A DNA stretch of 64,000 bases from positions 219,501-283,500 of the forward strand of contig MCFG01000002.1 in assembly GCA_002104895.1 (NCBI GenBank), written 5' to 3'. Shown here in pieces: positions 1 through 19,667 of this stretch. Position 1 is the stretch's first letter; the number at the start of each line of letters is the position of its first letter. Both the position numbers and the translations under genes were made by a program. This DNA comes from Anaeromyces robustus. Its lineage: Eukaryota; Neocallimastigomycota; Neocallimastigomycetes; Neocallimastigales; Neocallimastigaceae. The notes under the pieces are model-generated. The model saw nothing but the letters and a program-made list of their open reading frames with translations. It was not told where the DNA came from and did no database searches.

Positions 1-538
1 TTATGAATAGGTTAAATAAAAATATAATAAAATATAAAAAAAAAAACTTTTGACATTTTGCACATTTCTTTGTATAGATTTTTAATATATATTAAATATA
101 TTAAATTAAATTATTTTATTTATTTATTTTATTTATTTATTTATTTTTTATTTATTATTTATTTATTATTTTTTTATTTATTTATTATTTATATACATTT
201 ATTTATTATTTATATATTTAATTTATTTTTTTAAAAAAGGTGACAACTTTTTAAATCAATTTCATTTGTTAAAAAAAAATTTTTTATTATTTTTTTTATT
301 ATAAATTTTTATTATAAATTTTTATTTTTTAAAAAAAATTACTTAACCATATAAAATTTTTTTATTCTTTTTTTTTTTTTTTTTATTTATTAATTATATT
401 ATTTTTATTATAAAATTTTGAACAGAATTTATAAATATAAATATTAATATTCATAAATTGTCAAATAAAAATTTATAAATAATAATTTAAATATCATTTA
501 TAATATTATAGTATTAATATAATATTAATAATAAAATT
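1..538. other. AT-rich upstream region
   Basis: Almost pure A/T sequence with short ATTT runs (about 115-205) and homopolymer T tracts near 370-384. No coding frame is visible. It presumably holds the promoter and 5' UTR of the CtIP/Sae2-like gene that starts at 539; no distinct promoter motif stands out. Confidence 0.6.
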
Positions 539-5528
<4,990 letters not shown>

Positions 5529-8500
5529 TAATTAAAAAAAAAAAAAAAAAAAAGAAAAAAGTATATAAAATTTAAGAAATAATGATAATAGAAATAAAAA
5601 TAAAAATGAATTTATGATATTTTTGAAATATTAAAAAATTATTTTTATTATTAGAATTTAATAATATAATTATAAAAAAAAATTTTTTTTTTATAAAAGA
5701 TTTAAAATATATATACCCTTATATAAAAATAATAATAATTATTTTTTATTATATATAATAATTTATGTATTTATTTATTTATGTATCTATTTATTTATTT
5801 ATTTATTTATTTACTTATTTATTTATTTATTTATTTATTTATAATAATGTAATATAATTAATTATAATATACTTTTAAAAAATTTATATTTTAATTATTA
5901 ATACTATCTTTACAATAAATAATAATAATAATAATAATAAAACAATAATTTTATAATTCTTAGATATATATATATATCATTTAATTATTATACTTTACTT
6001 TAAAATAATTTTAAAATAATGATAAAATGATATAATTATAATAATAATACACTTTTAATAAAATTATTTTAAAATAATTATAATAATATTACACTTTTAA
6101 TAAAATAATTTAAAATAATGATTAAATGATTATAATAATATATAATACAATAATACAATAATACAATAATACACTTTGAATAAAATAATTATTATAATAA
6201 TAATAATATTTATTATAAATATTGTATTATATTATTTATGATTTGATGATAGTTTAATATTAAAAATGAAATAGTTACAATTATCAAATTAAATTATTAT
6301 TGATATATAAAATCATAACAAATAATAATGAATTTATATTTTTATATAATCAAATGATACAAGAAGTTTTAATATAATTTTATATGATAAAAAATAAAAA
6401 AAATTTTAATTTTTTTTATTTAAATAAATACATAGATTTTTCGATGAATTAAATAAATTTTTATTGTGTTTAAATAAATAAATATTAATAATTAAAATTA
6501 TTATTTAAATATTTATGTTTTAGTTTTATAATTTAAATACTATTTTTTTAAAAAAAATGATAAATTTTTATGTTTTATATTATATTTATTATTTAAATAA
6601 TAAAAAAAATTCATTTATTGTTTAAAATGATACAATTTAACAAATAAAACATAAAAATTAATAATTATCTTTTTATATATTAATTATTAGACTTTAATAA
6701 ATATATTATTATCTCATACTTTTTATATATCTCATATATATTGGTTAAAAGATCTATATAAATATTAAATTATATCTTTTGTTTTTCAATGATAATATAT
6801 ATAAAATGAATAATAGAAAATAAATAGATAGTGTAAATTAACTATTATAATAAATTTGATCTATTTTATTGATTCTTTAATCAAAACTTTATACATACAA
6901 AAAAAAAAAAAAAAGTTGGATAATATAAAAGTATAAAAGACAATTTTCATTTATAAATAGTTGTTTAATATAATTATTATAAAATAATGAATCTCTAAAA
7001 GAAATACATAATATATAAATGCAAATAAATATGAACGGGAATAATTAAATAATACATAGGAATTTATATGTATAAAACAAGAATTAAGTTACTGAATGAT
7101 AAAATGTCTACCACTCAAATGTTTTTTTTTTATTATTATTGTTATTATATTTTTTTATAACAATATTTATATACATAATTTTACTTTATTATAAATGGAT
7201 AAAAAATGAAATTGAACATATATATGATTCAATATAAATGGGTAAAAAATGAAATTGAACATAAAAGTGATTCAAAACAAAAATATAAAATTTAAAACAT
7301 ATTTTATACATTTACTTTTTTTTATTTTAGGTAGTACAACAAAACTTTAATTTATTCTATTACAAAAAATAAAATAAAATTTTATTATCAAATAAAGTTT
7401 ATTAATAGAATATAAAAGGAAAAAAAAAAAAGAAATTAAAGGAAAATTAATTAAATTATAGTTAATAAAAAAATAATAAAAAATTTTATTAAAATTGAGA
7501 ATTGTAAAATTAAATATTAATATGAATTATAAAAAAATGATATTTTATACTATTTTATTACATATAAATTATATTAATTATTAATTAATAATTAATAAAT
7601 TTTCTTTTTTATTACCATACAATAATTAGTATAGTATTGTAAGTATATATTTAATATATAATAACAATATATCATTTATTATATTTAAAATATTAATAAA
7701 TTTTGTCTAACGGTAAAAAATGAAACTTATTTTATTTATTATGTACTATGACAGATAAATAATAAATTAAAATTAAACATTTCCATCTTTTCAAATAATT
7801 TTTATTATTAATTAAAGTTTAAAAGTATAAAAAAAATTATTTTTTTTTAAAATAATAATAAGAAATATAAAAAAAACTAAAATTAAAATAAAAAAAAATA
7901 GAAAATAAAAAAATAGAAATAAAATAAAATATTTTGGTGTACTTTAATTTTTATTACTTTTATTACTTTTATTATTGATTAACATTTATTAGTAATTATT
8001 AATTATTAATTAATAAAGTTTTCTATGATATAATAATAAATTATTCAAATCACATTTTGTCTTAGCGTTTAAAAAAATTATATATTTTAAATAATTAATA
8101 CTAATAAATGAAATATATAAAAAAAATTAATTTATTAAATATATAATATATTATTAATTAAATCTTAATATATTCAATGATGATTTATTTATATTAAAAT
8201 ATATTAAGATTTCTATAAATTTAATATAAATCAATATATTAATAATTAAATTAATATTTATTAATTCATTAAAATAATATATTTTATAGGTTGAATAAAA
8301 AAAAAATCAAACAAAATAAAAAAATAACAATAATCCATTAATAAAAAGTTAAAAAGTTAATATAAACTAATAGAAAAAAAAAAAAGTAAAATAATAAAAG
8401 TAAAATAAAATAAAATAAAAAATAAAATAAAATAATAAGAAATTAATGTCGATTTATTATAAAAAAATTCAACGACATAATAATTTATATATAATAAAAA

Positions 8501-9546
8501 TTATTTATTAATGAAAAAAGGATTTTTATTATATAGAAATTAATTATTAATTTTTAAAAAATTTTTTTAAAAAAAAAAGGAAGAATGTAAAATACTAATT
8601 TAATAACAAATAATTAATTAATAAATATATTTTCATTATATTTTAATTGTTTAATTATTACTTTTATTATTATATACATTAGTTTTTATATTTAATATTA
8701 TTAGTTTATTAGTTTTTAATATTACACTTTATAATATGATTTATAATTATTAGAATTGTTATTATTACTTAATCAAGAAAAAAAAATAGATACATAAAAA
8801 CAAATCATTAGTTTAATAATTAAAAAAAAATAATTCTTAACATTATAATAAATGAAATATAATAAAATAAATAAATTTATAAAAAAAAAAACGAGTGAAG
8901 TAAAATTTAATTAATAAAAAATTTTTTATAATTATAAAGAATAAAATAATTTTTTTCATAATATTTTAACTCCATAAATACATTATTATTAATATTATTA
9001 TTAATATTATTAAAAATTTTTTTTTTTTTTGCTATCACAATAGCAAGAAAAAAAATTAATATAAATTTGGTTAAATTTTTCTTAAAAAAATTTTTTTTTT
9101 CTATTCAACTCTTTATTTGTAAATCTCAGTATATATAAGAAAAAATAATATATATACAGCTATTATTATTAAATAATAATAGTTTAAATATTATTAATTT
9201 AATATTTAAGGTAAAAAAAACAAAGCATTGTATCAGGAAATACATGATAAAAATAAATTCTTTATAAATAAATAAAACAAATTGTAGTATATTATTGTAA
9301 AAATTTAAATACAATGTAAGTAAATCATAATATATTTTTTGAAATACAATATTTCAATTTTAAAAAAAAATAATAAAAATAATAGTATTAATGAAAATAT
9401 ATCAATAATAGAAAATAGATTTATTATATACCATTGTATATATATATATAAAGTATAAGAAATAAAATAAACAACAATAAAAAAAAAACACAATTTTCAA
9501 TAAATATAAAGAATAAGAATTAAAATATAAAGTCAAATAGATAAAA
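5529..9546. other. 4-kb gene-free AT-rich region
   Basis: No supportable gene on either strand; the few open frames near 9126-9493 are Ile/Phe/Tyr-rich A/T translations. Contents seen: an ATTT run near 5765-5840, a 42-bp direct duplication at about 7191-7275, poly-A or poly-T tracts, and many short palindromic A/T words. The right end holds the promoter of the kinase gene. Confidence 0.6.
7191..7275. repeat. Two-copy direct repeat, period about 42 bp
   Basis: The word AAATGGATAAAAAATGAAAT, followed by TGAACATA and later TGATTCA, is repeated about 42 bp on as AAATGGGTAAAAAATGAAAT with the same continuation. The few differences suggest a fairly young local duplication. No function is visible. 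Confidence 0.8.
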
Positions 9547-12500
9547 ATGGAAAAAGTTAATTCACCTTTATGTTTACCATTCTCAAGACTTTCCGTCGTA
9601 GATACTTTAGGAAAAGGAACTTTTGGTAGTGTTCAATTAGTTAAAGAAAAAACTAAAGGAGGTGTGGCTGCCTTAAAAACAATACCAAAAGAATCCATTA
9701 GTAAATTTATGATTGAAATTCAAAAACAAAATGTTGAAAATAACTTAGACGATAATAATAAAACCCTCGGTACTCAAGCTTTAAAGGAAATTACAGCAAT
9801 GAAAAGAGTTTGTACTGGACAATGTTCAGGTATTCCTCGTTACGTTGGTGATAGAGAAGATAAAAATAATTATTATATTGTAAGTTATATATATAATAAA
9901 ATTTATAAAAAATGAAAATAAATTAGAATTTTGAATTTTGTAAAATTTTAACTCGTTTATGAATATAAATGAATCAATTTATAATATATATAATTAAAAT
10001 TTTAAAATATATATAAATTACATCAAATATTAATATATATATATATTTATACATTTTATTTTATTATAAAATAAAAAAAAATAGTTAATGGATAGTGTAA
10101 GAGGAAGTAAGTATCAATTAAATATATTATATTATATAATATTATATAATTCTATAATAGTTTATATAATAAAAATAAAATAATTAATGATAATAATTTA
10201 AATAAATATATAATAACTAAATTTATATAGAATCTTTAAGAACAATTGTAAGTGAAATTGGACCTTTCACAGATATAAATACTATAAGGTCAATTTTGGC
10301 ACAAATTTTATCAACCATATCATTTATTCACAGTCATAATGTTTTACATCGTGATTTAAGTGATAATAATATTTTAATACAACCAAATGGTACCGTCAAA
10401 ATCATTGTAAGTTCCCATAATTTAATACGAATATATTTTTATATTATTATATTTAATAATGCTTAATAAATAAAAATGTAATTAATTTTTTAATATATAT
10501 ATATAAAAATATTAAATAGGACTTTGGTTGTGCGACATTATTCGATCCAAATAATATTCCTGAATGTTCCCCATATACAGAATATCCAGAAATTGACCCT
10601 GATGATATTAACAAAAAGAATATTATTGGAACATTAGATTTTATTGCTCCAGAAGTTTTAGTTGATGGATGTTATTCTGAAAAATCAGATATTTGGTCTT
10701 TTGGAGTACTTCTTTTCTATATGGTTACCGGTCATTATCCTTTTTCAGATGATGAAATCGATGATGTCTATGAAACAATGTATAATATTTTAGAAAATAC
10801 TGTAGTTTTTTATGAAACTGATGTAATTTATGAGCCTTTATGTGATATATTTTACTTATGTTGTAATCCAGATATTTATTCTAGAGTAACAATTGAAGGT
10901 AAATTATATATATAGAAAAAAATAAATACAATTATAATAAATGAAAAAAAAAATATTTAAAAAAATTAATAAGAAGAATAAAAACAATTATAATAATGAT
11001 AATGATAATAGTTATAATAATAGTAATATATTAAATAATTATTTTATTTTTATATATTTTTTCTATTTTTTAAATCAAAAATGGTATAAAAAAATATTAG
11101 AATTAAAAAATCATGAATTTTTTGAAGGAATTGATTGGAATACTATTACTTTACCAAAAAGTAAAAAGAAACCAAATTTATCCATTCACACTTCCTTATT
11201 AAAAAATAATGCCAATGCTGCATTATTAGCAAATTCAAATAATGGTATGATGGGTCCTACACAAATTTATATTGCTTCACCAACTTGTTTAAATTCACCC
11301 ATTCGTATTAATTCACCTTCATGTTTATATACTCCCCTTACTTGTGGTTTGAATACACCACCTATTGAAAAAACAGAAAGTCCTATTATTAACTCAACTT
11401 CAGCTGTAGTTACTTCACCTTTAGTTAAAGCTGCTACACCTCTCATAGCAGCAAAATCCCCTATTCATAAATCACCTTTAGTTAGAGCAACTTCACCTAA
11501 AATAGTTGGCTCACCAAAAATAAAAACTAGTCACTTAGAATATAAAAATGATACCTTATTATTTTCTCCAAAAGCAGCAAAAATTATGGCTATAGCTAAT
11601 TCCCTTTCAAATAATAATATTAATAATATTAATAACAATAACAACATTACAAATCATAATAATAATAATATTAAAAATAACGCCAGTAGTAGTAATAGTA
11701 TTTCTTCTACTACCACTACAACTACAACTACATCAATCAATAATAATAATCATATGAATAATCACATGAATAAGAATATAAATTTAAACATTAACATTAA
11801 TTCATCTAATCCAAAAATAATAAATAATATTAGTCCTAAAAAACTAATTCCTAATAGAAATTTTTTAAATGAAGACTATATAAATAGTCCATTACAACAA
11901 CAATCTACCTTGTATTCTCCTGAAAAGAATAAAGATAAAAATGTAAATAATCTAGATACAATGATTGAAAGTAATAAATTATCAATAATAACTTTTCCTT
12001 TTAAACCATCTAATCATTCCGAAATTGAAAATATTGATGATAAAATAAATCTTTATAATACAAATATTAATACTAATTATAAAAAGAGAAATATAATATT
12101 TTCTGAAAAAGAAATTAAAAAAAATAATAATAGCTTAAATTTAAATACTCAAGCTAAAACCAAAAATATAAACAAGCTCATAAGCAAGAACAACAATAAT
12201 AATACTACTAATAATTATAATAAAAACAAAAATGAATATATATCAGAAGTATTATTAAATAATAATAATCTTAATATAGAAATAAACAATTCAAAATCTT
12301 CTCATGAAAATTATCATGAAAATAGAAATCTTATTACAACACCTTCCCTTTTAGAAATTAAAAAAATTAATCATTCATCTTCTTCTGAAAATGTTTCGGA
12401 TGACGAAACCAGAAGTAATTGTACACTTATTAATGATTCCGAAAAGGAATTTAATGAACAACCTTCTTTGATAGAAGATCATACCATAATTTTAAATAAT

Positions 12501-12587
12501 GTTGTAGATACAAGTATATATGAACCAACAAATTCAAATATATATAAAACTTGGGATTCAGAACATTCTCATATATTAACCTTTTAA
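9547..12587 (+). CDS. Serine/threonine-like protein kinase with long disordered tail
   Basis: Five exons: 9547-9879, 10085-10106 (only 22 nt), 10231-10406, 10520-10898 and 11101-12587, giving about 798 residues in a continuous frame. The kinase domain fills roughly residues 10-320: glycine loop LGKGTFGSV, Lys in AALKTI, catalytic loop HRDLSDNNIL, metal-binding DFGCA, a GTLDFIAPEVL activation segment, and SDIWSFGVLLFYMVTGHYPF. The domain ends with TIEELKNHEFFEGIDW. The usual HRDxKxxN lysine is replaced (HRDLSDNN), so the position normally occupied by the Ser/Thr-kinase lysine is Ser. This may alter activity or mark a lineage-specific kinase group. The tail of about 480 residues is rich in Asn and in Ser/Thr-Pro sites (for example SPLVRATSPKIVGSPK), likely targets of proline-directed kinases. 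The subfamily is not assigned; some AGC/PDK1-like resemblance is seen at the domain end. Confidence 0.88.
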
Positions 12588-13495
12588 TAAAAAAAAAAAA
12601 TCAAGAACAATAAATAAATAAATCTATATAAAATAAATATATATATATATATATCTTAAATTTTTTTTTATTCATTTATTTATTCTTTTAATTTGTAAAG
12701 TTAAAAAAAAAGAATATATATATATTTATTTATTTTTTATTTAATAAATTTTAATATTTATTATCTTTACCTTTTTTCTTTTTTTTTTTTTTTAATAAAA
12801 AAAAAAAAAAAAAATATTTTGAATCCCATATGTATATTAAAAATAAAACATATAAATAAATAAATAAAAAATAAAAAATATAATTTAATTTTAAAAATAA
12901 AATAACAAAATAAACATTTATATTATAAATAAATGAAAAAAAATTAATGAAAGACACTAATGAAAGAAAAAAAAAAAAACAATATAATACAAAATATAGA
13001 ATATAATATATATATATGTTAAATAATAATAAAAATTTATATATATAAATATTATATTTCAAATTAGAAGTAAAAAAAAAAAAAATGAAACAAAACAAAA
13101 CAAAACAAAACAAAATAAAATAAAAAAAATAATAAAATAATAACAAATAAATAAATTAATAACAAAAGCAAAATAATAATAATCAAATAATAAAAAAACT
13201 AAAACAAAAAACAAAAAATAAAAACAACAAAAAAAAATAATAATAAAAAAACGAAAACAAAAAAACAAAAGCAACAAAAATAATAATAATAAAAAATAAA
13301 AAATAAAAATAAAAAACAAAAACAACAAAAATAATAAAAATAATAATAATAATAATAATAATAAAACAAAAAACAAAAATAAAAGCAAAAAATAAAATAA
13401 TAATTATAATAATAATAATAAATAATAAAAAAGCATAATAATAATCAAATAATAATAAAAAAAAAACGAAAAAATAAAATCAAAATTAAAAACAA

Positions 13496-13496
<1 letters not shown>

Positions 13497-13557
<61 letters not shown>
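13497..13557. repeat. (AAT)n microsatellite
   Basis: About 20 uninterrupted trinucleotide units in non-coding DNA inside the A-rich tract downstream of the kinase gene. Confidence 0.95.
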
Positions 13558-13559
<2 letters not shown>

Positions 13560-14016
13560 CAAAAAACAAAAAACAAAGTAAAAACAATAATAATAATAAA
13601 TAATATTAAAATAATAATAATATTAATAATAATAATAATAATAAAAATATTAATATTAATATTTTTAATGTTAATAATAATATTAAAATTATATATATAT
13701 ATAACAAATATTATAACATATAATAATATTCATAACAAATAACAATTTAACAAATCATGTATAATATATATTAGCATTAATAACATTAATAATAACAACA
13801 ATAATAATTTTAGTAATTATATTTATATTAATAGTATTTCATTATAATACCTCTAGCGAACTAACATTATTTATATTTATAAAATTATATAATAAAATAA
13901 CTATATTTATAAATTTATATAATAAAATAACTATCTCAACAAAATATTGTAATTATTAAAAATTAACATTTTAAAGTGGTGTTATAATAAATGATTTATT
14001 AATTAATTAATTAATT

Positions 14017-14142
<126 letters not shown>

Positions 14143-14147
14143 ACTAT

Positions 14148-14235
14148 TTTATTTTTCTTATTTTATATATTATTTTTTAATACTTTTTTTTTTTATTTTT
14201 CTTATTTTATATATTATTTTTTAATACTTTTTTTT
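14148..14235. repeat. Two-copy tandem repeat, about 43-bp unit
   Basis: The unit contains ATTTTTCTTATTTTATATAT followed by TATTTTTTAATAC and a T run. It occurs twice head to tail directly beside the ATTT microsatellite. Confidence 0.85.
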
Positions 14236-15354
14236 AATTCCTTTATTGTAAAAAAACATATATATATATATTACTTTTTTTTTTTTTCTGTGCATCTGTG
14301 TGTATGTTTATGTTTTATATTCTTATTTCAAAAAATTATTATAAAATTAATATGGATGATATTTATTTTATTTTATTTTTTTTTATCATCTTTTTATACT
14401 TTTTTTTTTTTCTATCATTAAACATAAAACATTATATTAAACAATTCCTATTTATTTAAAATAAAAAAAAAAAAAAAAATAAATAAATAAAAAATAAAAA
14501 AAAACTATGGAATCAAATAATATGATAATTTATTAATTCTATAATAATTAAAAAAAAAAAAAAAAACTATCTTTTTTATCATCTCTTTTTTTTTTTTTAA
14601 ATTACTATCATTAATATTAAATAATTTAATAATTTAATTTATGATACTTTATTTTTTATTTTTTTATTTTTTTATTTTTTTTTTTTTTTTTTGTATTCTT
14701 TAATTTTTTTTTTTTTTTTTTTATTTTGTTTTAATTATTTTATATATTATTTTTTTATTCTTTCTTATTTTTTTTTTTATTAAATTTTATATTTATACTT
14801 TTATTTATTATTATTATTATTATTATGTTTTTATATAAAATTTTTTTTAAAGTTTATTTTTTCTATATATATATAATATAAAGTTTTAATAAATTTACAT
14901 ATTTTTTTTCATTAAATGATATACTATGATATGATAAATAAATAAATTATTAATATTTAAAAATAAAAATGATATACTATTATTATTAATTATTAATAAT
15001 ATAATTAATATTATTTTTGTTTCTAATAATATTAATCTTTTTTATAAAAATAATCTTTCTTTTAAAAAAAAAAAAAATAAAAGATATATTTAAAAAAAGT
15101 ACTAAAATTTATTATAAATATTAAATATTTATGGAAAAAAAAAAAACTGATTTTTTTTTCATATATACTATTTATATAGCATAAATACTTTATACTTTTA
15201 TTTATTATTGTTATCTTTTTTTTTTTTTTTTTTTTTTTGCAGGTGTATATATATATTTTGATTTTGTTTTTTGTTTTTTAAACTCTCTATAATTGATTGA
15301 TTATTTATTTGTTTACTGTTTGTTTTATCGAATTTTTATTCTTTTTGTGTTAAG

Positions 15355-15387
<33 letters not shown>

Positions 15388-15406
15388 TGTTATTCTATTA
15401 TTTTAT

Positions 15407-16379
15407 TTATGAATGAGTTTCAAAATTTCTTGGTAATGTTGATACTTCAAATTTATGTACATTAACATTTACATTTTCTTCATGATTATATCCATTTTCT
15501 TCATGAGTATAACCATTTTGTTTTTTAGATTTTTTATATTGTTTAGTAATAGTTTCATTTAAATGATCAATATCGTCTGTTATAACATTTGAACTATTTA
15601 AAATAAAAAAAAAAGTTTATATAAAAAAAAAGATATAAATTAACAAAAAATGTAATAATAAAGTGGGTGATATATGAATCATAAATTATATATATAGTAT
15701 TTTTTTTTCGAGAAAAATAATAACATTAAAAAAATCTTAAATAAAAAAAAAAAAACAATCTCTTTTTTTTTTTATGTTTTATGTTTCGATTATAAGATTT
15801 TTTAATATGTTTCAATTTATATATATATATATATTATATAAACGTATAAACTTACGCTGCTTCTAAAGTTCCTAACCAATCGCTATATTGTTGTGGTGAA
15901 ACAGTTAAATCATAATTTAATGCTGCAAGTGCTTCCTTTTCACAATAATATAATATATTCTTATTAATACCAGTCATTTTTGCCCAAGTTTTATTACGAT
16001 AAGCATGATCATAAAAATGTTTATTGGCAAGTATAAAAGAAACAACTACAATTCTAGCTTCTTCTGTAGCCATACATTCAGCTGTTCTTATTCTAAGACT
16101 TGGCATTTTATCTCTCTTTTTTGAAAGTAAATTAATATAATTTAAAGCAATAATAATAGCAGCATAACTTAATTTAGCTCTACGCATAACTCTATAAACA
16201 TAAGTTTGGAAAGATTGACGTTCATTCTTTGAAACTTTTTCACGAACTTCACCAATTTCAACATTACGCCATAAACCTTGAATAATATTTGATACAAATA
16301 CTACAAATTCTGAAGATGGTGTTGTTGTTCTTGATAAAGTAAGTTGTGAAACATTTGGAGTATCAGCGTATCCGATCAT
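15407..16379 (-). CDS. Fungal PCL-type cyclin
   Basis: Two exons on the minus strand, 15856-16379 and 15593-15407, joined at GCAGC|GTAAGT and AAATAG, give about 236 residues. The core (residues 22-170) is a cyclin N-terminal fold of the fungal Pcl/Pho80-like kind: FQTYVYRVMRRAKLSYAAII (first helices), then RIRTAECMATEEARIVVVSF, and a W-x-KMTGI-x-x-x-x-L segment ending in LNYDLTVSPQQYSDWLGTLE. Pcl cyclins bind and target a Pho85/CDK5-like kinase; the partner here is unknown. The second exon adds a hydrophilic tail with a short duplicated motif, NGYTHEENGYNHEEN. No PEST region or destruction box is obvious. The call of cyclin is firm; the exact subgroup is not. Confidence 0.85.
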
Positions 16380-16544
16380 TTTTATTATAATTATTATTTT
16401 ATATTTGATTATATTATTTTAATTTATGAATTATATATTGAAATTGAGTCTATTATATTTGAAAAATATACATACAAATATATAATAATTTTTATATAAT
16501 AAAATAAAACATTAAAAACATATAAAGATTAGTATATTTATAAT

Positions 16545-16635
16545 ATTAAATATAAATTAAATATAAATATAAATATAATATAAATATTAAATATAAATTA
16601 AATATAAATATAAATATAATATAAATATTAAATAT
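16545..16635. repeat. AT-rich tandem repeat
   Basis: A word of about 40 bp containing AATATAAATTAAATATAAAT and ATAATATAAATATTAAAT occurs twice in tandem upstream of the cyclin gene. Confidence 0.8.
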
Positions 16636-16648
16636 TATTAGCTTAATA

Positions 16649-16679
<31 letters not shown>

Positions 16680-17024
16680 CATCTATTATAATTAAAAATA
16701 ATAAATTGAATATTATAATAATAAATTAATTCATTTATCAAAAAACAAAAACAACTCTATCGATATTTTAAATGTATATACTATGTATTAATTTGAATTA
16801 ATAAATATTTATAACTGAATAATCGAAATTGAATAATATAACAACATAGTAATATAATATTATTTTATTCATTAAAGAAAAAAAAGCAATTTTATCGACA
16901 TTTAAAATAAATATATTATAAATTAATAAAATGTTTTAATGAAATTGTATTTTATATTTATTAAAAATAATAAAATTGCAATAATTTAAAACTAGCCTAT
17001 ATTTTAAAATTTCATTCTGATTTA

Positions 17025-17055
<31 letters not shown>

Positions 17056-19211
17056 GAATCATAAATTGAAATTTAACTATTTATTGAGTCAATTAAACAT
17101 TTTATTTGTTTGTAAAAATGTTTATATAATTGTTATCATATTATTATTCTTATTATTATTATTTTTTGTAATTAATTGATATTTTAGATATTTGCTTTTT
17201 TTAAATGATAAAAAACATAAAATTGTTGATATTATATTCCATAATATTCAATAACATTCCTTTATTTTATATAAAAAGTGTAATTTTTTTCAACATCCAA
17301 TTTGTATCATTTATATTATTTGAGTATAACATTTACTTAAATATTTAAAATATTAAATGTTTCATAAAGTCTGGAAAATAATAATTAATTATAAAAAAAT
17401 AAATAAATATATTAATACTGTTATAGTTGTTTGTCTTTACCTTAAATTTAAAATTATATTTAATTATTTATTTTTAAAAAATATTCTTAATTTATTATTT
17501 ATTATATTATATAAAAAGCATAATATAATAAATATTTCTTATTTTCCTTTGTTATTTTTATTATCTATTATTTATTAATTTTATTTAATTATATAAAATC
17601 TAATTTTTATATAAAGAAAAGATAAAAGTAATAAATAAAAATAAAACAGAAGAAAAAATATTTTTTTTAAAAAAAAAATAAAAAAAAAAATTTAAAAAAA
17701 AAAATGTTTAACAATTATTTATTTGGTATAAATAAATATTAATGTAGATATAAGTATAAATAATAAATATTTATTATATAAATAAAAAATGTAATAATAA
17801 AATAATAAAAAGTATTTAAAATTCTAATTGTTTTTTTATATATTTTTTATATATTGTAATAATATATAAATTTTATAAATATAATTTTATGTAAATATAA
17901 ATATATATATATATATAAATATATTAATATAAATATAAAAAGGTTTACCGTATATAATTAATATTATATTATAAACTATATTATATATAATATTTCAACA
18001 AAGCAAATTCTTTGTTAAATGTGTCCAATATATTAACATTATATTTAACAATATATAAATATAATAAAGTACTTTTTCTTGTGTAATCAATAATATGTAT
18101 ATATTATAATATATTGAAATAATATAATACTTTCTATTCTTTATTATATTAAAATTTTACTATAAGTTAATTTTTAATATATTAATATATATTACAATAT
18201 ATTTATTAAGATTAATTAATATATATTTTAATATATCATTTTTAAAACGGAATATAATTAATTTATATATATTTAATTATTACATTTAATATATATAGCA
18301 ATATATAATAAATATAATATAATTATATATAAATTATAATATAGATAATATAAAATAGTAATAAATAATATGACAAAAAAAATAGTGTCAAAAAAAAAAA
18401 AAAAAAAAAATACAAGTACGACAAATAATAAATAATAAATAATAAATAATAAATAATAAGTAATAAATAATAAATAATAAGAAATAAGAAATAATTAATA
18501 AGAAATAATTAATAATTAATAATAAATAATAAATAATATAATAATAACATTAAATAAAATCAAATTTTTTAATTAATATTAAAAAATATTAATTAATTAA
18601 TAATATTCATATTCATTATAATTACAAATATAATGGTTACATTGTTGAGTACATAGTTTTTTATGACATAATATGACATTTATCCCTTCCAATAATGAGT
18701 TATTTTCTATTTAGCAATTTTATTCTTCATGTACCATTTTACTTGTAACTCATAGTTAATTCTTAATGAACATTATAAAAAAAGAATTAATTATTAATAT
18801 TTTAAATTATTAAGAAAAAATAAAATAAAAGTAATATTCACTGTTATTTTAATTTATATTATTTAAACTAAATACTTTTCCTTGACATTTTCAAATTTCC
18901 AATAATAATATATTAAAACATAAAAATAAAAATTATAAAAAATACAGAAAAATATTAAATATCTTTTTTCACTTTATGTTCAAATATTAACACAAAAAAA
19001 AAAAAACTTAAATATTAATATTTTAATATTTTATATAAATATTAAATATTAATGAAATATTTAAAATAATATTTATTATTTATTATTTATTAAAAATAAT
19101 AATAATGAAAATTGTTATAATTATTATTATTTCTAATATTTTTAAAAAATAATTTAAATAGAATATACAAAAAAATATCATAATTAAATTATTATTATTA
19201 TTACTGTTGTT

Positions 19212-19214
<3 letters not shown>

Positions 19215-19304
<90 letters not shown>

Positions 19305-19371
19305 TTTATTATTTTTATTTATTATTTTTATTTATTATTATTATTATTTTTATTTATTATTTTTATTTATT

Positions 19372-19403
<32 letters not shown>

Positions 19404-19465
19404 TATTATTATTTATTATTATTTTTATTTATTATTTTTATTTATTATAATAATATTATTATTAT
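19215..19465. repeat. (TTA)n compound microsatellite
   Basis: A perfect TTA run (about 19215-19302) passes into mixed TTA/TTTTTA units and then an imperfect duplication of the block TTATTATAATAATA. Translation as poly-Leu is an artefact. Confidence 0.95.
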
Positions 19466-19667
19466 ACTCTATATAAATTTAAATGTTTAAACTATGAAGG
19501 TATATATCAATTAAAAAAAAAATTATTTCTGAATTACTATAATTATTGTTATATTAATCTAATTTACATTAACTTCCCTTTTAAATTAAAATATTTAAAT
19601 TAAGAATGTTACATATTTCTATCGAAAAGATTTCTAATTATCAGAATTATTATTATATTAATTTAAT

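Larger units (their letters stand above)
16380..19667. other. 3.3-kb AT-rich region between two minus-strand genes
   Basis: No clear gene. Seen here: a two-copy tandem repeat at about 16545-16635, poly-A at 16650-16679, a TAAATAA-type run at 18425-18485, and a long TTA microsatellite at 19215-19465. Sequence around 18596-18960 is visibly more complex than its surroundings and may be a gene relic. The open frame at 17357-17578 is an A/T artefact. Confidence 0.6.

Noticed and set aside
12751-13388. Minus-strand Phe/Leu-rich frames that look like membrane proteins
   Set aside because: Pure consequence of A-rich intergenic DNA; no conserved residues and no start or splice context.
17357-17578. 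73-residue open frame
   Set aside because: Only Ile/Lys/Asn/Tyr/Phe, the composition of random A/T sequence; no similarity recognised.
19207-19476. Poly-Leu open frame
   Set aside because: Translation of the TTA microsatellite.
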